Below the pieces are notes generated by a model that saw only the letters and a list, made by a program, of their open reading frames with translations, made no database searches and was not told the origin of the DNA. Positions 1 through 8,281 of a stretch of DNA of 64,000 bases are shown here, piece after piece (within the stretch, counting starts at the first letter, position 1; every line of letters begins with the position of its first letter). This DNA is from Rhodothermales bacterium (GTDB taxonomy: Bacteria > Bacteroidota > Rhodothermia > Rhodothermales > JANQRZ01), in contig JBDUXZ010000005.1 in NCBI GenBank assembly GCA_039944855.1, positions 436,676 through 500,675 of the forward strand, read 5' to 3'. Position numbers and translations under genes: made by a program.

Positions 1-398
1 CCGTCACCATCGCCATCGCCGTCACCGCCACCGTCGCCGCCGCCGTTGCTGCCGCGCCGGATGAGCACGACCTCCGGGATGCGGGTGTCCTGGTCAACGA
101 AGGCGAGCACGGAGCGGCTCGTCTCCTGATAGCCGTCGGCGAAGATGTCGAGCGCGATGTCCTGGCGCGAGCTGTCCACCTCGACGCTGAGCGTGAACAC
201 GCCCTGGCCGTTCGTCACGGCGGTGATGCCGTAGTCAGGGGCGACGACGTTCGCACCGCCGACCGGCGTGCCGTCGGCCTCGACGACGCGGCCGGTGAAC
301 GTGGCGATGCCGCTATCGTCCGTCGTGTCGCAACCGGCGACGAACGCGACGAGCAGCAGCACGCAGGGGAGAAGCAGGCGAGATACTCTTGTTTGCAT
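1..398 (-). CDS. Lipoprotein with carboxypeptidase-regulatory-like domain (C-terminus cut by window edge)
   Basis: The gene starts at the ATG at 398 and runs off the left edge without a stop. The first 23 residues form a lipoprotein signal with lipobox VAGC, so Cys23 should be lipidated. Residues about 31-110 look like a carboxypeptidase-regulatory (peptidase-associated, beta-sandwich) domain, recognisable from FTGRVVEADGTPVGGANV. After that comes a low-complexity Gly/Asp stretch that continues to the window edge. Such domains are common in secreted or outer-membrane proteins of Bacteroidota-like bacteria, often as adhesion or binding modules. Exact role unknown. Its upstream neighbour is the co-directional M16 protease, but 231 bases and a palindrome separate them, so it probably has its own promoter. 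Confidence 0.75.
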   Translation of the reverse strand, partial: MQTRVSRLLLPCVLLLVAFVAGCDTTDDSGIATFTGRVVEADGTPVGGANVVAPDYGITAVTNGQGVFTLSVEVDSSRQDIALDIFADGYQETSRSVLAFVDQDTRIPEVVLIRRGSNGGGDGGGDGDGDGD

Positions 399-629
399 GG
401 GACCGTACGTTTTGGGCGTGGGCGGGGAAAGGGGTACCGGGCGGGAGGAATAGTGCCGCCATCGGGTAAATAATTCCCCCAATTCGTGGTGGTGGCGACG
501 CTATCGACCCCGGTCCCAGAAGCGTGCCGTTCTCCCCTCCCCTCCTCCCGATCTAACACCAGGCCCTGAAACAACGTAGGGGCGACCGGCCGGTCGCCCC
601 TACAGCGTGCTACGCTTATCGGCGGCGCG
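399..629. other. Intergenic region with one palindrome
   Basis: This 231-base gap between the M16 protease end and the lipoprotein start holds the perfect 28-base palindrome at 576-603. I see no other gene. A promoter for the lipoprotein must lie here but I could not pick a convincing -7 box. Confidence 0.5.
576..603. repeat. GTAG palindrome, copy 1 (GGGGCG subtype)
   Basis: A perfect 28-base palindrome: the left half GTAGGGGCGACCGG is followed directly by its reverse complement. It lies 26 bases beyond the M16 stop codon. It shares the GTAG...CTAC ends and length with copies at 17415, 32554, 44885 and 45962. It could act as a bidirectional terminator-like hairpin, but it has no T-run. Confidence 0.85.
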
Positions 630-3560
630 CTACTCGGCGAACACGCCCGTTTCGAACACTTCGTCGGCGGGGACGATGCGGATGTCCTCGCGGTCGATGC
701 CGAGCGGGAGCTGCTGGATCACCTCGTCCTCGACCATGATCTCGTCGGGCTTCGGCGCGTTGTACGTGATCGGCGAGGGCGTGTCCTTCGCCAGCCGGTC
801 GGCGAGGTTCTCGGCGTTCGGGGTCACGACGACGAGCGCCATGTCCTCGGCTTGCAGGTGCTCGCGGAGCACGCGGTTCACCTCATCAAGCGTGAGGTTC
901 TGGAGGCCCTGCCGGATGAACTCGGTGAACGCCGGGTTGCCGTAGAACTGCGAGTCGAGCGCATAGCCGAGCTGGCGGCCCTGGCTCTGCGTGAGCACGT
1001 TGACGAACTTGAGGAGGTAGTTCCGCGTGGCCTCGAAGTCCTCCTCCGTCATCCCGTCGCGGACGAGCTTCTGCAGCTCGTACATCGCCGCGCGGATCGC
1101 GAAGTGCGTCTGCTCCGGCGGGACGGGGCGGATCCAGATCTGGAAGATCTGACTGTAGCGGGCGAGGTTGGCGTCGGGGTGGAACTGGTACATCCCGCGC
1201 GGGAAGTACTCGATGTAGGCGTAGTCGCCGTAGTTCATCCCACGCGCCTCGCGGATGCGTTGGAAGAGGTGCGCGTTCGACGAGCGGTGCTCGCCGAAGT
1301 ACGAGCGCACGAGCCACAGCGCCGCGAAATCCGGGTGGCTCCGCGTGACCTCGATCGGGAAGCCCATCGAGATCGCCGCGCCGCGCGTGTCCTTCTCGAC
1401 GAGCGTGACCGTGATGCCGTCGGGCATGGCGGGCTCGGTGATCGGCGCCTGCCGCGTGATCTCGCCTTCGGGCAGCCTCGTCAGGTCAGACTCGACGTGG
1501 GCGAGGAAGGCCGGCGGCACGTCGCCCGCGAGGCCGAGCGTGAGGTTCCGCTGCGTGTAGTTCTCGCGGTAGAACTGCCGCACGTCGTCGAGCGTGATCG
1601 ACTCCACCGCATCGATGTGGCCGAGCGTGAGGTGGCCGTAGGGGTGCCCGGCGTAGATCATCTCGTAGAGCACCTCCTTGCCCAACTCCTCGTCGTTGTT
1701 CGAGCGGAGGCCGACGCGGATCTCGTTGATGAGGTTGCTTTTGAGCCGCTGGAAGTCCTCGTCACGGAAGCCGGGCGAGAGGAGCTGGCCCGACATGATC
1801 TCGTAGTAGCGCTCCAGGTTGTCGCGGTGCGTGCGCCCGCCGAAGACCGTCATCTCCTTGTCCACCTGCGTGCCGAACCCGGCGGCGAGCGGGAAGAGCG
1901 CCTGCTGGATCTCGCTGAACGTCATCGTCTTGCTCCCCGCGTCGGCGACCATCCGGGCGGTGAGCTCGGCGAGGCCCTCTTTGCCCTCGGGGTCGTCGGC
2001 GGCGCCCGTGAGGAAGAGGAAGCGGAAGTCGACGAGCGGCGACTCCAAGCGCTGCACGATGGTTTCGAACACCTTCTCGTTCGGGGTCGTGGCGACGCGG
2101 AGCGTCGCCATCGGCGGTCGGTCGGTCGGAGCGGGACCGGCGCCGCCACCCATCGTGTCACCGCCCATCGCCGCTGCGTCGGCGACGCGGTCATCGACGG
2201 AGCCGACGTTCGAGTCCACGCCCGGCAGGTCCTCGTGCGAGAGCGTGACGACGATCATCCGTTCATCGGTGAAGTACGTGTTCGCGGCGGCCTGCACGGC
2301 GGCGGGCGTGAGCGCGTCGTAGCGGGCGTAGATCTCGTTGACCGTCTCCACGTCGCGCGTGGCAGCGACGTACGAGGCGAGCGAAGACGCGATCGCCTCG
2401 GAGTTGTCGAGCCCGTTCGCGAAGCCGTACTTGAGGTTGCTCTTGATCGCGTTCATCCGCTCGGCCTCGACGCCGTTCGCACGGAGGTCGGCGAGCGTCC
2501 GCTGGATCTCGTCGCGGACGGTCCACACGTCAGCCGGGTCCTTCACGCGCGCGCCGACGGTGAGGAGCGCCGGGTCAGCGCGGTCGGGGAACGAGGCGAA
2601 GAGCTGGTCCACCTTCTGCTCGTCGACGACGAGCTTCTTGTAGAGGTCGGAGGACGGGCTGAAGGCGTAGCTCGCGATGATGTCGGCGGCGCGCATGTCG
2701 GCGTCGTCGGCGCCGTACGAGGCCGGGCCGCGGAAGGCGACCGTTACCCACGGCAGCGTCGGACTCTCCCACGCGACGTGCTCGTAGAGCGCGCCGTCGG
2801 GCGCGGGCTCGACCGGGATCTCGGCGGCGTACGTCCCCCTCTCCCAATCGCCCCAATACTGCTCGACGAGGCTGAACACGGCGTCGGGCTCGACGTCGCC
2901 AGCGACGATGATCGCGGTCTTCTCCGGGCGGTAGAAGCGGTCGAAGAACTGGCGGCTGTAGTCGAACTGGTCCGGCATCGCCTCGATGTCTTCGATGAAG
3001 CCCATCGTGGTGTGCTTGTACGTGTGCGCGTCGAAGGCGGCCTCGCGCTGAACCTCGAACAGCTTCGAGACCGGATTCGCGGCGTTCTTGTTGTACTCGC
3101 CGAGCACGGCGAGCGCCTCGGTGCGGAAGTCGGCGTCGGAGTACTGGAGGTTCTGGAAGCGGTCGGCCTCCAGCATCAGCATCGTTTCGAGGTCGTCCTT
3201 GGAGAACGTCGTGTGGTAGACCGTCCGGTCGTCGGTGGTGTACGCGTTCTGGTCGGCGCCGGCGTTCTTCAGCAGGGCCTGGTATTTCGCGGCGGGGAAG
3301 GCCTCGGTCCCCCTGAACATCATGTGCTCGAAGAAATGGGCGAAGCCGGACTTGCCCTCCTCGACCTCGTTCCGGCTGCCGACGGAGACGGGGATGTAGA
3401 GCGAGACGATGTTCGGGTAGTCCGTCGGGAGGACGATGACGCGGAGGCCGTTGTCGAGGTCGCGGACTTCGTAGTCGTAGGGGAAGATCTTGCTCTCCTG
3501 CGCCGTCGCGGGGAGCGCGGCGAGCGCGAGAAGGAGGAGCGCGAGAAGCGTTTTCATCAT
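630..3560 (-). CDS. M16 family zinc metalloprotease (pitrilysin-like, secreted)
   Basis: A 976-residue two-domain M16 peptidase. Residues 1-21 are a signal peptide ending ATAQ, so the enzyme is exported to the periplasm or surface. The inverted zinc motif HFFEH lies at residues 75-79, and the third zinc ligand is Glu155, exactly 76 residues after His79 as expected in M16. The second half (from about residue 500) is the non-catalytic M16 partner domain, giving the full double-domain length. I start at the first of two adjacent ATGs (3560), because the longer open frame upstream has no signal peptide and reads antisense into osmC. Family members degrade peptides in a clamshell chamber. The gene is divergent from osmC across 226 bases. 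Confidence 0.93.
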   Translation of the reverse strand: MMKTLLALLLLALAALPATAQESKIFPYDYEVRDLDNGLRVIVLPTDYPNIVSLYIPVSVGSRNEVEEGKSGFAHFFEHMMFRGTEAFPAAKYQALLKNAGADQNAYTTDDRTVYHTTFSKDDLETMLMLEADRFQNLQYSDADFRTEALAVLGEYNKNAANPVSKLFEVQREAAFDAHTYKHTTMGFIEDIEAMPDQFDYSRQFFDRFYRPEKTAIIVAGDVEPDAVFSLVEQYWGDWERGTYAAEIPVEPAPDGALYEHVAWESPTLPWVTVAFRGPASYGADDADMRAADIIASYAFSPSSDLYKKLVVDEQKVDQLFASFPDRADPALLTVGARVKDPADVWTVRDEIQRTLADLRANGVEAERMNAIKSNLKYGFANGLDNSEAIASSLASYVAATRDVETVNEIYARYDALTPAAVQAAANTYFTDERMIVVTLSHEDLPGVDSNVGSVDDRVADAAAMGGDTMGGGAGPAPTDRPPMATLRVATTPNEKVFETIVQRLESPLVDFRFLFLTGAADDPEGKEGLAELTARMVADAGSKTMTFSEIQQALFPLAAGFGTQVDKEMTVFGGRTHRDNLERYYEIMSGQLLSPGFRDEDFQRLKSNLINEIRVGLRSNNDEELGKEVLYEMIYAGHPYGHLTLGHIDAVESITLDDVRQFYRENYTQRNLTLGLAGDVPPAFLAHVESDLTRLPEGEITRQAPITEPAMPDGITVTLVEKDTRGAAISMGFPIEVTRSHPDFAALWLVRSYFGEHRSSNAHLFQRIREARGMNYGDYAYIEYFPRGMYQFHPDANLARYSQIFQIWIRPVPPEQTHFAIRAAMYELQKLVRDGMTEEDFEATRNYLLKFVNVLTQSQGRQLGYALDSQFYGNPAFTEFIRQGLQNLTLDEVNRVLREHLQAEDMALVVVTPNAENLADRLAKDTPSPITYNAPKPDEIMVEDEVIQQLPLGIDREDIRIVPADEVFETGVFAE

Positions 3561-3786
3561 CAGCGTGGCGGTTCGTAGAGTCGAAAGGGGGCGAGCAGGT
3601 CGCCGGAGCCATAACGGCGCGTCGACGGCGGGTAGTGCCCGCCGGCGGAGCAGACGTAGATACGACCGCCGAGGGTTCGCCGTCCACCCGCCGATGTCAC
3701 GAACCGGCCGCGCCACGCCGCGAGACGCAGACGTGCGGCGCAGGAATCCGCTCGCCCCTACCTTGGCTTCCCCTTCCCCCTCACCG
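3561..3786. other. Divergent promoter region between M16 protease and osmC
   Basis: This 226-base divergent spacer holds the osmC promoter box at 3759-3766. A weaker TATCTACG on the minus strand (3658-3665) might serve the protease. The string TCGCCCCTAC just before the osmC box resembles the right half of the GTAG palindromes, but could be chance. Confidence 0.45.
3759..3766 (+). promoter_or_regulatory. Predicted -7 box of osmC
   Basis: TACCTTGG, 20 bases before the ATG at 3787. It matches the TAnCTT box recurring upstream of many genes in this window and implies a very short leader. Confidence 0.55.
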
Positions 3787-4272
3787 ATGCCTCGCCCTAT
3801 GGACCGCCCCCTCCCCGACGCCCTCGCCGAAGACATGGACCACCGCGTCACCGTCCACACCCCGGCCGCCGGCTTCCGCACCGGCGTCGCCATCCGCCAG
3901 CACACCCTCGTCGCCGACGAACCCATTGCGGTGGGCGGGACGGACGAGGGGCCGACGCCCTACGACCTCCTCGGCGCCGCGCTCGGGACCTGCACCGCGA
4001 TGACGCTGCGGATGTACGCCGACCGCAAGGAATGGCCGCTCGAAGGCATCACCGTCCACGTAGAGCACGACCGGCTCCACGCGCAGGACTGCGCCGCGTG
4101 CGAGACGAAGGAGGGCAAGATCGACCGCCTCCGCCGCACGATCACCCTCGACGGTGCCCTCGACGACGCGCAGCGCACCAGGCTCCTCGCGATCGCCGAC
4201 CGCTGTCCGGTCCACCGCACGCTCGAAAGCGAGATCGTCATCGCCACGGAGTTGGCCGAAGCTGAGGCCTGA
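3787..4272 (+). CDS. OsmC/Ohr family protein (thiol peroxidase-like)
   Basis: A 161-residue cytoplasmic protein of the OsmC family, whose characterised members reduce organic hydroperoxides with a cysteine pair. The two expected cysteines are present: Cys69 in GTCTAM at the start of the central helix, and Cys140 in DRCPVHR. An extra pair, Cys102/Cys105 in the DCAAC loop, is found in the YhfA-like OsmC subgroup. The family glycine-rich motif GPTPYDLLGAALG precedes Cys69. I chose the ATG at 3787, 20 bases after a -7 box; an alternative ATG is at 3799. Upstream in-frame codons read across the divergent promoter and are unlikely to be used. Confidence 0.9.
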   Translation: MPRPMDRPLPDALAEDMDHRVTVHTPAAGFRTGVAIRQHTLVADEPIAVGGTDEGPTPYDLLGAALGTCTAMTLRMYADRKEWPLEGITVHVEHDRLHAQDCAACETKEGKIDRLRRTITLDGALDDAQRTRLLAIADRCPVHRTLESEIVIATELAEAEA

Positions 4273-4281
4273 TAAACCCTG

Positions 4282-4289
4282 TATCTTCC
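4282..4289 (+). promoter_or_regulatory. Predicted -7 box of the 4361 gene
   Basis: TATCTTCC, 71 bases before the ATG at 4361 and 9 bases past the osmC stop. It fits the TAnCTT consensus. Confidence 0.4.
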
Positions 4290-4360
4290 GTACAGCCAAT
4301 GCTTATCGGGACTACTTGTATGACTGCGTGCTGCCGTCTCATTCCGCTCGACCATTGAAT

Positions 4361-4876
4361 ATGCGGCCCTCCCCAACTGCGAAGCCTTCCGGAGCGGAGG
4401 TCGCTCAGAGGGTATCGCTTGGGATGCGGATCGGTGCTACTCTCCTGTGGGCTGGGGCCCTCTTCTTTGCCGCTGAAGCGACCCTCGCTGGTGAGCTGAC
4501 CTTCAAGCTAGCCGCCGGTGGTGTCGCTGCTGCCCTGGGAACAGGGATCTTCCTCGGGACCTGGTTCGACGCTTACGTATTCGTCCCCTCCGGCGTCAAG
4601 CACAGGAGGCTCCCGCTGTGGCTCACCCGCACGGAGCCATACGTGCTACGGTGGGATCGCCCGGTCTATGCATTTACACAAGGCTACGGCTTCCTCGGGA
4701 AGGCTCTTGTCCTCACAAACCACGATGCCGATGACACGGGTATCTCGGTCATGGATGGGGCGTCTGCATGTGTGCTCCTCCTTCGCGAGGTCCGGCGCAA
4801 CCGTAAGGCCTTCGCACCCGGGAGGTTCGAGGTGGCCGATGAGTTTTTGTCGGCTGGAGCCAAGAGGGTAGCTTGA
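4361..4876 (+). CDS. Hypothetical membrane protein
   Basis: A 171-residue protein of unknown function. Two hydrophobic segments near residues 22-60 (RIGATLLWAGALFFAAEA and an Ala/Gly-rich stretch ending FLGTWF) suggest a two-helix membrane anchor. The following roughly 110 residues are soluble and end with a charged tail. I recognise no domain. Codon use looks less GC-extreme than its neighbours (for example GCTACTCTCCTG and TTTTTGTCG), which together with the adjacent toxin-antitoxin remnant suggests a small acquired block. Start chosen at 4361 because the open frame before it overlaps osmC in another frame. Confidence 0.65.
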   Translation: MRPSPTAKPSGAEVAQRVSLGMRIGATLLWAGALFFAAEATLAGELTFKLAAGGVAAALGTGIFLGTWFDAYVFVPSGVKHRRLPLWLTRTEPYVLRWDRPVYAFTQGYGFLGKALVLTNHDADDTGISVMDGASACVLLLREVRRNRKAFAPGRFEVADEFLSAGAKRVA

Positions 4877-5037
4877 TGTGTTGAGACTGGGTGGTTTATC
4901 GCCGCCCCGAGGGGCTATAGCGCGACGTGGTAAACGTCGAGCATCACGGCACGCTCGCTGTGGAGGGGGTCGACGGCGTCAGGATCGGAAGGCAGCAGCG
5001 AGCGTTTCACACGGAACCCAACTCAGCACACGGACTC

Positions 5038-5250
5038 ATGGAACGTCACGAGGTCTACCACTCCGATCCGGAGATTATGGGCGGCACGCCCGTCTTCCAG
5101 GGCACCCGCGTGCCCGTTCAGACGCTACTCGACTATCTGGAAGGCGGCGACACCCTCGACGAGTTTCTCGACGGCTTCCCAGGCGTGAGCCGAGAGCAAG
5201 CAGTCACCTTCTTGGAAATGGCGAAGGATGCCCTGCTCTCCGCTGCCTGA
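5038..5250 (+). CDS. DUF433 (VapB45-like) antitoxin
   Basis: A 70-residue protein with the DUF433 signature: a start like YHSDPEIMGGTPVFQGTRVP, then a helical part (LLDYLEGGDTLDEFLDGFP, followed by VSREQAVTFLEMA). DUF433 proteins are DNA-binding-like antitoxins usually encoded directly before a DUF5615 PIN-like toxin, and here the toxin start codon overlaps the stop (TGATG). The ATG at 5038 begins MERHEVYH and matches family length; an in-frame ATG at 4927 would add a non-conserved extension. Predicted role: neutralise the neighbouring toxin and autorepress the pair. Confidence 0.85.
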   Translation: MERHEVYHSDPEIMGGTPVFQGTRVPVQTLLDYLEGGDTLDEFLDGFPGVSREQAVTFLEMAKDALLSAA

Positions 5251-5590
5251 TGCGGGTGCTGCTGGACGAGAACGTGGACCGCAAACTCAAGCGCTCCTTC
5301 GCCCCCGAGCACGAGGTCGTGACGTGCGCGAGCACGGATGGAGCGGAATGAAGAACGGGGCTCTGCTGCGTCTGGCGGAGGTGGAGTTCGATGTGATGGT
5401 GACGCTCGACGCCAACATGCACCACCAGCAAAACCTGCCGGCGTACGACCTAGCCGTTATCCTGATCGTCGCTCGGAGCACCAAGCGGAGCGTAATCGAG
5501 CTTGCGGTGCCGGAGGTGAGCCGGCTCCTCCCGACGGTACAGCCCGGCTCCCTCTACGTCGTCGACGTACGAAGGGGAGAGACAGCGTAG
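5250..5590 (+). pseudogene. DUF5615 PIN-like toxin, frameshifted
   Basis: Two frames together give a complete DUF5615 protein. The first frame, from the ATG at 5250, reads MRVLLDENVDRKLKRSFAP and on to EVVT, then meets a premature stop near 5351. The second frame resumes at REHGWSGMKNGALLRLA and continues through DVMVTLDANMHHQQNLP to the stop at 5590. Inserting one G after position 5323 (GTGAC-G-GTGCGCGAG) restores the joined sequence with the family order intact. The conserved acidic residues and the QQNLP motif survive in frame two. So the toxin is either inactivated by a one-base deletion or the base is a sequencing error. The upstream antitoxin is intact, which is the viable combination. 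Confidence 0.8.
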
Positions 5591-5729
5591 CCCCTGTGTT
5601 GGGGTGGGCCGCGCCCGAGCGGACGTGCGGCGATGTGACCCGTTCGTTAACCGGCCGATGCGGCAGAATCAGAACGCGGCACGAGATACGGCGTAGCACC
5701 TCGAACCCCGTCCCCACATCTCCGCTGCC

Positions 5730-7061
5730 ATGTCCTCTCCCGCTCTCCTCTCCCCCGCGGTTTCCCGCGACGCGTTCCTCGCCCTCCCCCTCGCCGAGCA
5801 GTACCGCGCCGTCCGCTCGTTCACCGAGACCCTCACCGAGCCGCTCGCGACCGAGGACTACGTCGTCCAGTCCCACGCCGACGTGAGCCCGACGAAGTGG
5901 CACCTCGCCCACACGACGTGGTTCTGGGAGACGTTCGTCCTCGCCGAGCACCTCGACGGCTACGCGCTCTACGACGCGCGCTACCCCTTCCTCTTTAACT
6001 CGTACTACGTGCAGGCGGGCGAGCGCCACTGCCGGGCCCAGCGCGGCTACCTCTCGCGCCCGACCGTCGCCGAGGTGTTCGCCTTCCGTGCGCACGTGGA
6101 CGAGGCCATGCAGCGCCTCCTCGAAGGGATGCCGGGCGACGTCAAGAGCCCGCTCGCCGAGGTCGTCCGCGTAGGGCTCAACCACGAGCAGCAGCACCAG
6201 GAGCTGATGGTGACGGACATCAAGCACGTCTTCTCCGTCAACCCCCTCCGCCCGGCGTACCGCAGCGGCGACGCGTACGCCGCCGCGCCCGACCCCGGCC
6301 CGATCCGGTGGGTCGCCTTCGACGAGGGGCTCCACGAGGTCGGCTACCTCCCCGAGCGCGACGGGCCGTTCACGTTCGACAACGAGACGCCGCGCCACCG
6401 CGTGTTCGTCGAACAGTTCGCCCTCGCCGACCGGCTCGTGACGTGCGGCGAGTACCTCGCGTTCATGGAGGACGGCGGCTACGCTCGTGCCCCGCTGTGG
6501 CTCTCCGAAGGCTTCGCGACGGTGCAGGAGCACGGCTGGTCCGAGCCGTTTTACTGGGAGCAACGCGACGGCGCGTGGTGGCACTTCACCCTCTCGGGGA
6601 TGCGCCCCGTCGATCCGAACGAGCCCCTCGCGCACATCTCGTACTTCGAGGCCGACGCCTACGCCCGCTGGGCCGGCCTCCGCCTCCCGACCGAGTTCGA
6701 GTGGGAGGTCGCCAGCGAAGGCGTTCCGATGACAGGCAATTTCGCCGAGGACGGCCCGCTGCACCCGACGCCGCCGGAGCGCGTCGCGGGCGGCGACGGT
6801 GCGCCCACACCGCCGCGCCTCCGTCAGCTCTTCGGCGACGTGTGGGAGTGGACGCGAAGCCAGTACTCCCCGTACCCCGGCTACCAGCCGCTCCCCGGCG
6901 CGCTCGGCGAGTACAACGGCAAGTTCATGTCGAACCAGTTCGTGCTGCGCGGCGGGAGCTGCGCGACGAGCCCGACCCACATCCGCCCGACGTACCGCAA
7001 CTTCTTCCCCGCCGACGCGACGTGGCAGTTCACCGGCATCCGCCTCGCCCGCGACCTGTAA
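5730..7061 (+). CDS. egtB: EgtB: hercynine sulfoxide synthase (ergothioneine biosynthesis)
   Basis: A 443-residue non-haem iron enzyme that couples hercynine to a thiol (gamma-glutamylcysteine or cysteine) with oxygen. The N-terminal DinB-like domain carries His61 (of HLAH) and the HEQQH pair His152/His156, fitting the three-histidine iron site of EgtB. The C-terminal half is a formylglycine-generating-enzyme/sulfatase-modifying fold (about 185-440), ending in the usual VWEWTRSQY...LRGGSC...RPTYRNFF pattern. It is followed by egtD on the same strand, supporting the assignment. Which sulfur donor is used cannot be read from the sequence by eye. No egtA or egtC lies nearby. Confidence 0.93.
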   Translation: MSSPALLSPAVSRDAFLALPLAEQYRAVRSFTETLTEPLATEDYVVQSHADVSPTKWHLAHTTWFWETFVLAEHLDGYALYDARYPFLFNSYYVQAGERHCRAQRGYLSRPTVAEVFAFRAHVDEAMQRLLEGMPGDVKSPLAEVVRVGLNHEQQHQELMVTDIKHVFSVNPLRPAYRSGDAYAAAPDPGPIRWVAFDEGLHEVGYLPERDGPFTFDNETPRHRVFVEQFALADRLVTCGEYLAFMEDGGYARAPLWLSEGFATVQEHGWSEPFYWEQRDGAWWHFTLSGMRPVDPNEPLAHISYFEADAYARWAGLRLPTEFEWEVASEGVPMTGNFAEDGPLHPTPPERVAGGDGAPTPPRLRQLFGDVWEWTRSQYSPYPGYQPLPGALGEYNGKFMSNQFVLRGGSCATSPTHIRPTYRNFFPADATWQFTGIRLARDL

Positions 7062-7220
7062 AGCGCGTGCGGGAGTTTGGCGGTACGGGAGTGTGGGAGG
7101 TTCTCAAACTTGAAACGGGAAGCCCTCCGACACCTCCAAGCTCCCCTGCACCCACACGCACCCCCTCTCCCTTCTCCGACGGCGCCGCCCTGTCTGGTCC
7201 TGCGTCCCAATTTTTCGCCC

Positions 7221-8201
7221 ATGGCCTCCCCTTCCCTGCCCGACGCCCCCGCCGAAACCACCGACCGCGAGGCGTTCCGCTCCGACGTGCTGACCGGGCT
7301 CGGTCGCCCTCAGAAAGCGATCCCGTGCAAGTATTTCTACGACGAGCGCGGGTCCGTCCTCTTCGACCGGATCACGGAGACCGAGGAGTATTACCCGACG
7401 CGGACCGAGCTCGCCATCATGGAGACGCACGTCGACGAGATGGCGGCGCACATCGGGCCGCGCGCCGCACTCATCGAGTACGGCAGCGGCTCCAGCCTCA
7501 AGACCCGCGTCCTCCTCGACGGGCTCGACGACCTCGCGGCCTACGTCCCCATCGACATCTCGCAGGCCCACCTCTTCGCCACGGCCGAGACGCTGCGCGA
7601 GGCGTACCCCGGCCTCCCGATCCTCCCCGTCGCCGCCGACTACACGGCCGACTTCGACCTCCCGCCGCTGACGGACGCCCGCAAGCGCGTCGTCTACTTC
7701 CCCGGCTCGACCGTCGGCAACTTCGACCGCGCGCAGGCGGCGGACTTCCTCGACCACGCAGCGGAGGTCGCCTGCGGCGAAGACGGGACGTGCGGCGGCC
7801 TCCTCATCGGCGTCGATTTGAAGAAGGACCGCGCGACGCTCGAAGCGGCGTACGACGACGCGGCCGGCGTCACGGCCGCCTTCAACCTCAACCTCCTCAC
7901 GCGCATCAACCGCGAGCTCGACGGCACGTTCGACCCCGACGGCTTCCGCCACCGCGCCGTGTGGAACGACGACCTCGGCCGGATCGAGACGTACCTCGTC
8001 AGCACCCGCAAGCAGACCGTGACCGTGGACGGCGAGGCGTTCCACTTCGCCGAGGGCGAGCGCGTCCACACCGAGAACTCCCACAAGTACACCGTCGAGG
8101 GCTTCGCCCGCTTCGCCGCCGCGTCCGGGTTCGTGCTCCGCCAGGCGTGGACCGACCCCGAGGATTTGTTCAGCGTGCAGTATTTCGAGGTAAACGCGTA
8201 G
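7221..8201 (+). CDS. egtD: EgtD: L-histidine N-alpha-methyltransferase
   Basis: A 326-residue SAM-dependent enzyme that trimethylates histidine to hercynine, the first step of ergothioneine synthesis. Visible family marks are KYFYDERGSVLFDRITETEEYYPTR at about residues 30-55 (shown here in abbreviated sense), the SAM-binding IEYGSGSSLKTR, YVPIDIS and FPGSTVGNF. The start at 7221 follows a repeat-like spacer, and no conserved sequence precedes it. It lies 159 bases after egtB on the same strand. The spacer contains degenerate GGGAGT-type repeats but no terminator, so co-transcription is plausible. Confidence 0.92.
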   Translation: MASPSLPDAPAETTDREAFRSDVLTGLGRPQKAIPCKYFYDERGSVLFDRITETEEYYPTRTELAIMETHVDEMAAHIGPRAALIEYGSGSSLKTRVLLDGLDDLAAYVPIDISQAHLFATAETLREAYPGLPILPVAADYTADFDLPPLTDARKRVVYFPGSTVGNFDRAQAADFLDHAAEVACGEDGTCGGLLIGVDLKKDRATLEAAYDDAAGVTAAFNLNLLTRINRELDGTFDPDGFRHRAVWNDDLGRIETYLVSTRKQTVTVDGEAFHFAEGERVHTENSHKYTVEGFARFAAASGFVLRQAWTDPEDLFSVQYFEVNA

Positions 8202-8281
8202 ATTCCCCCTGCTCCACGGTTCTCTCCCACACGGAACCGAGGCTGGGCTCGGCCTCGCTCCGTCCAACCGATGGTCAGGGT

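Noticed and set aside
852-3578. 908-codon open frame antisense to the M16 protease
   Set aside because: Composition is Arg/Val/Glu-rich antisense sequence with no domain or signal, while the opposite strand has an intact M16 enzyme. Long antisense frames are expected at high GC.
4927-5037. Longer DUF433 antitoxin starting at 4927
   Set aside because: The added 37 residues have no resemblance to the family, whose members start as at 5038.
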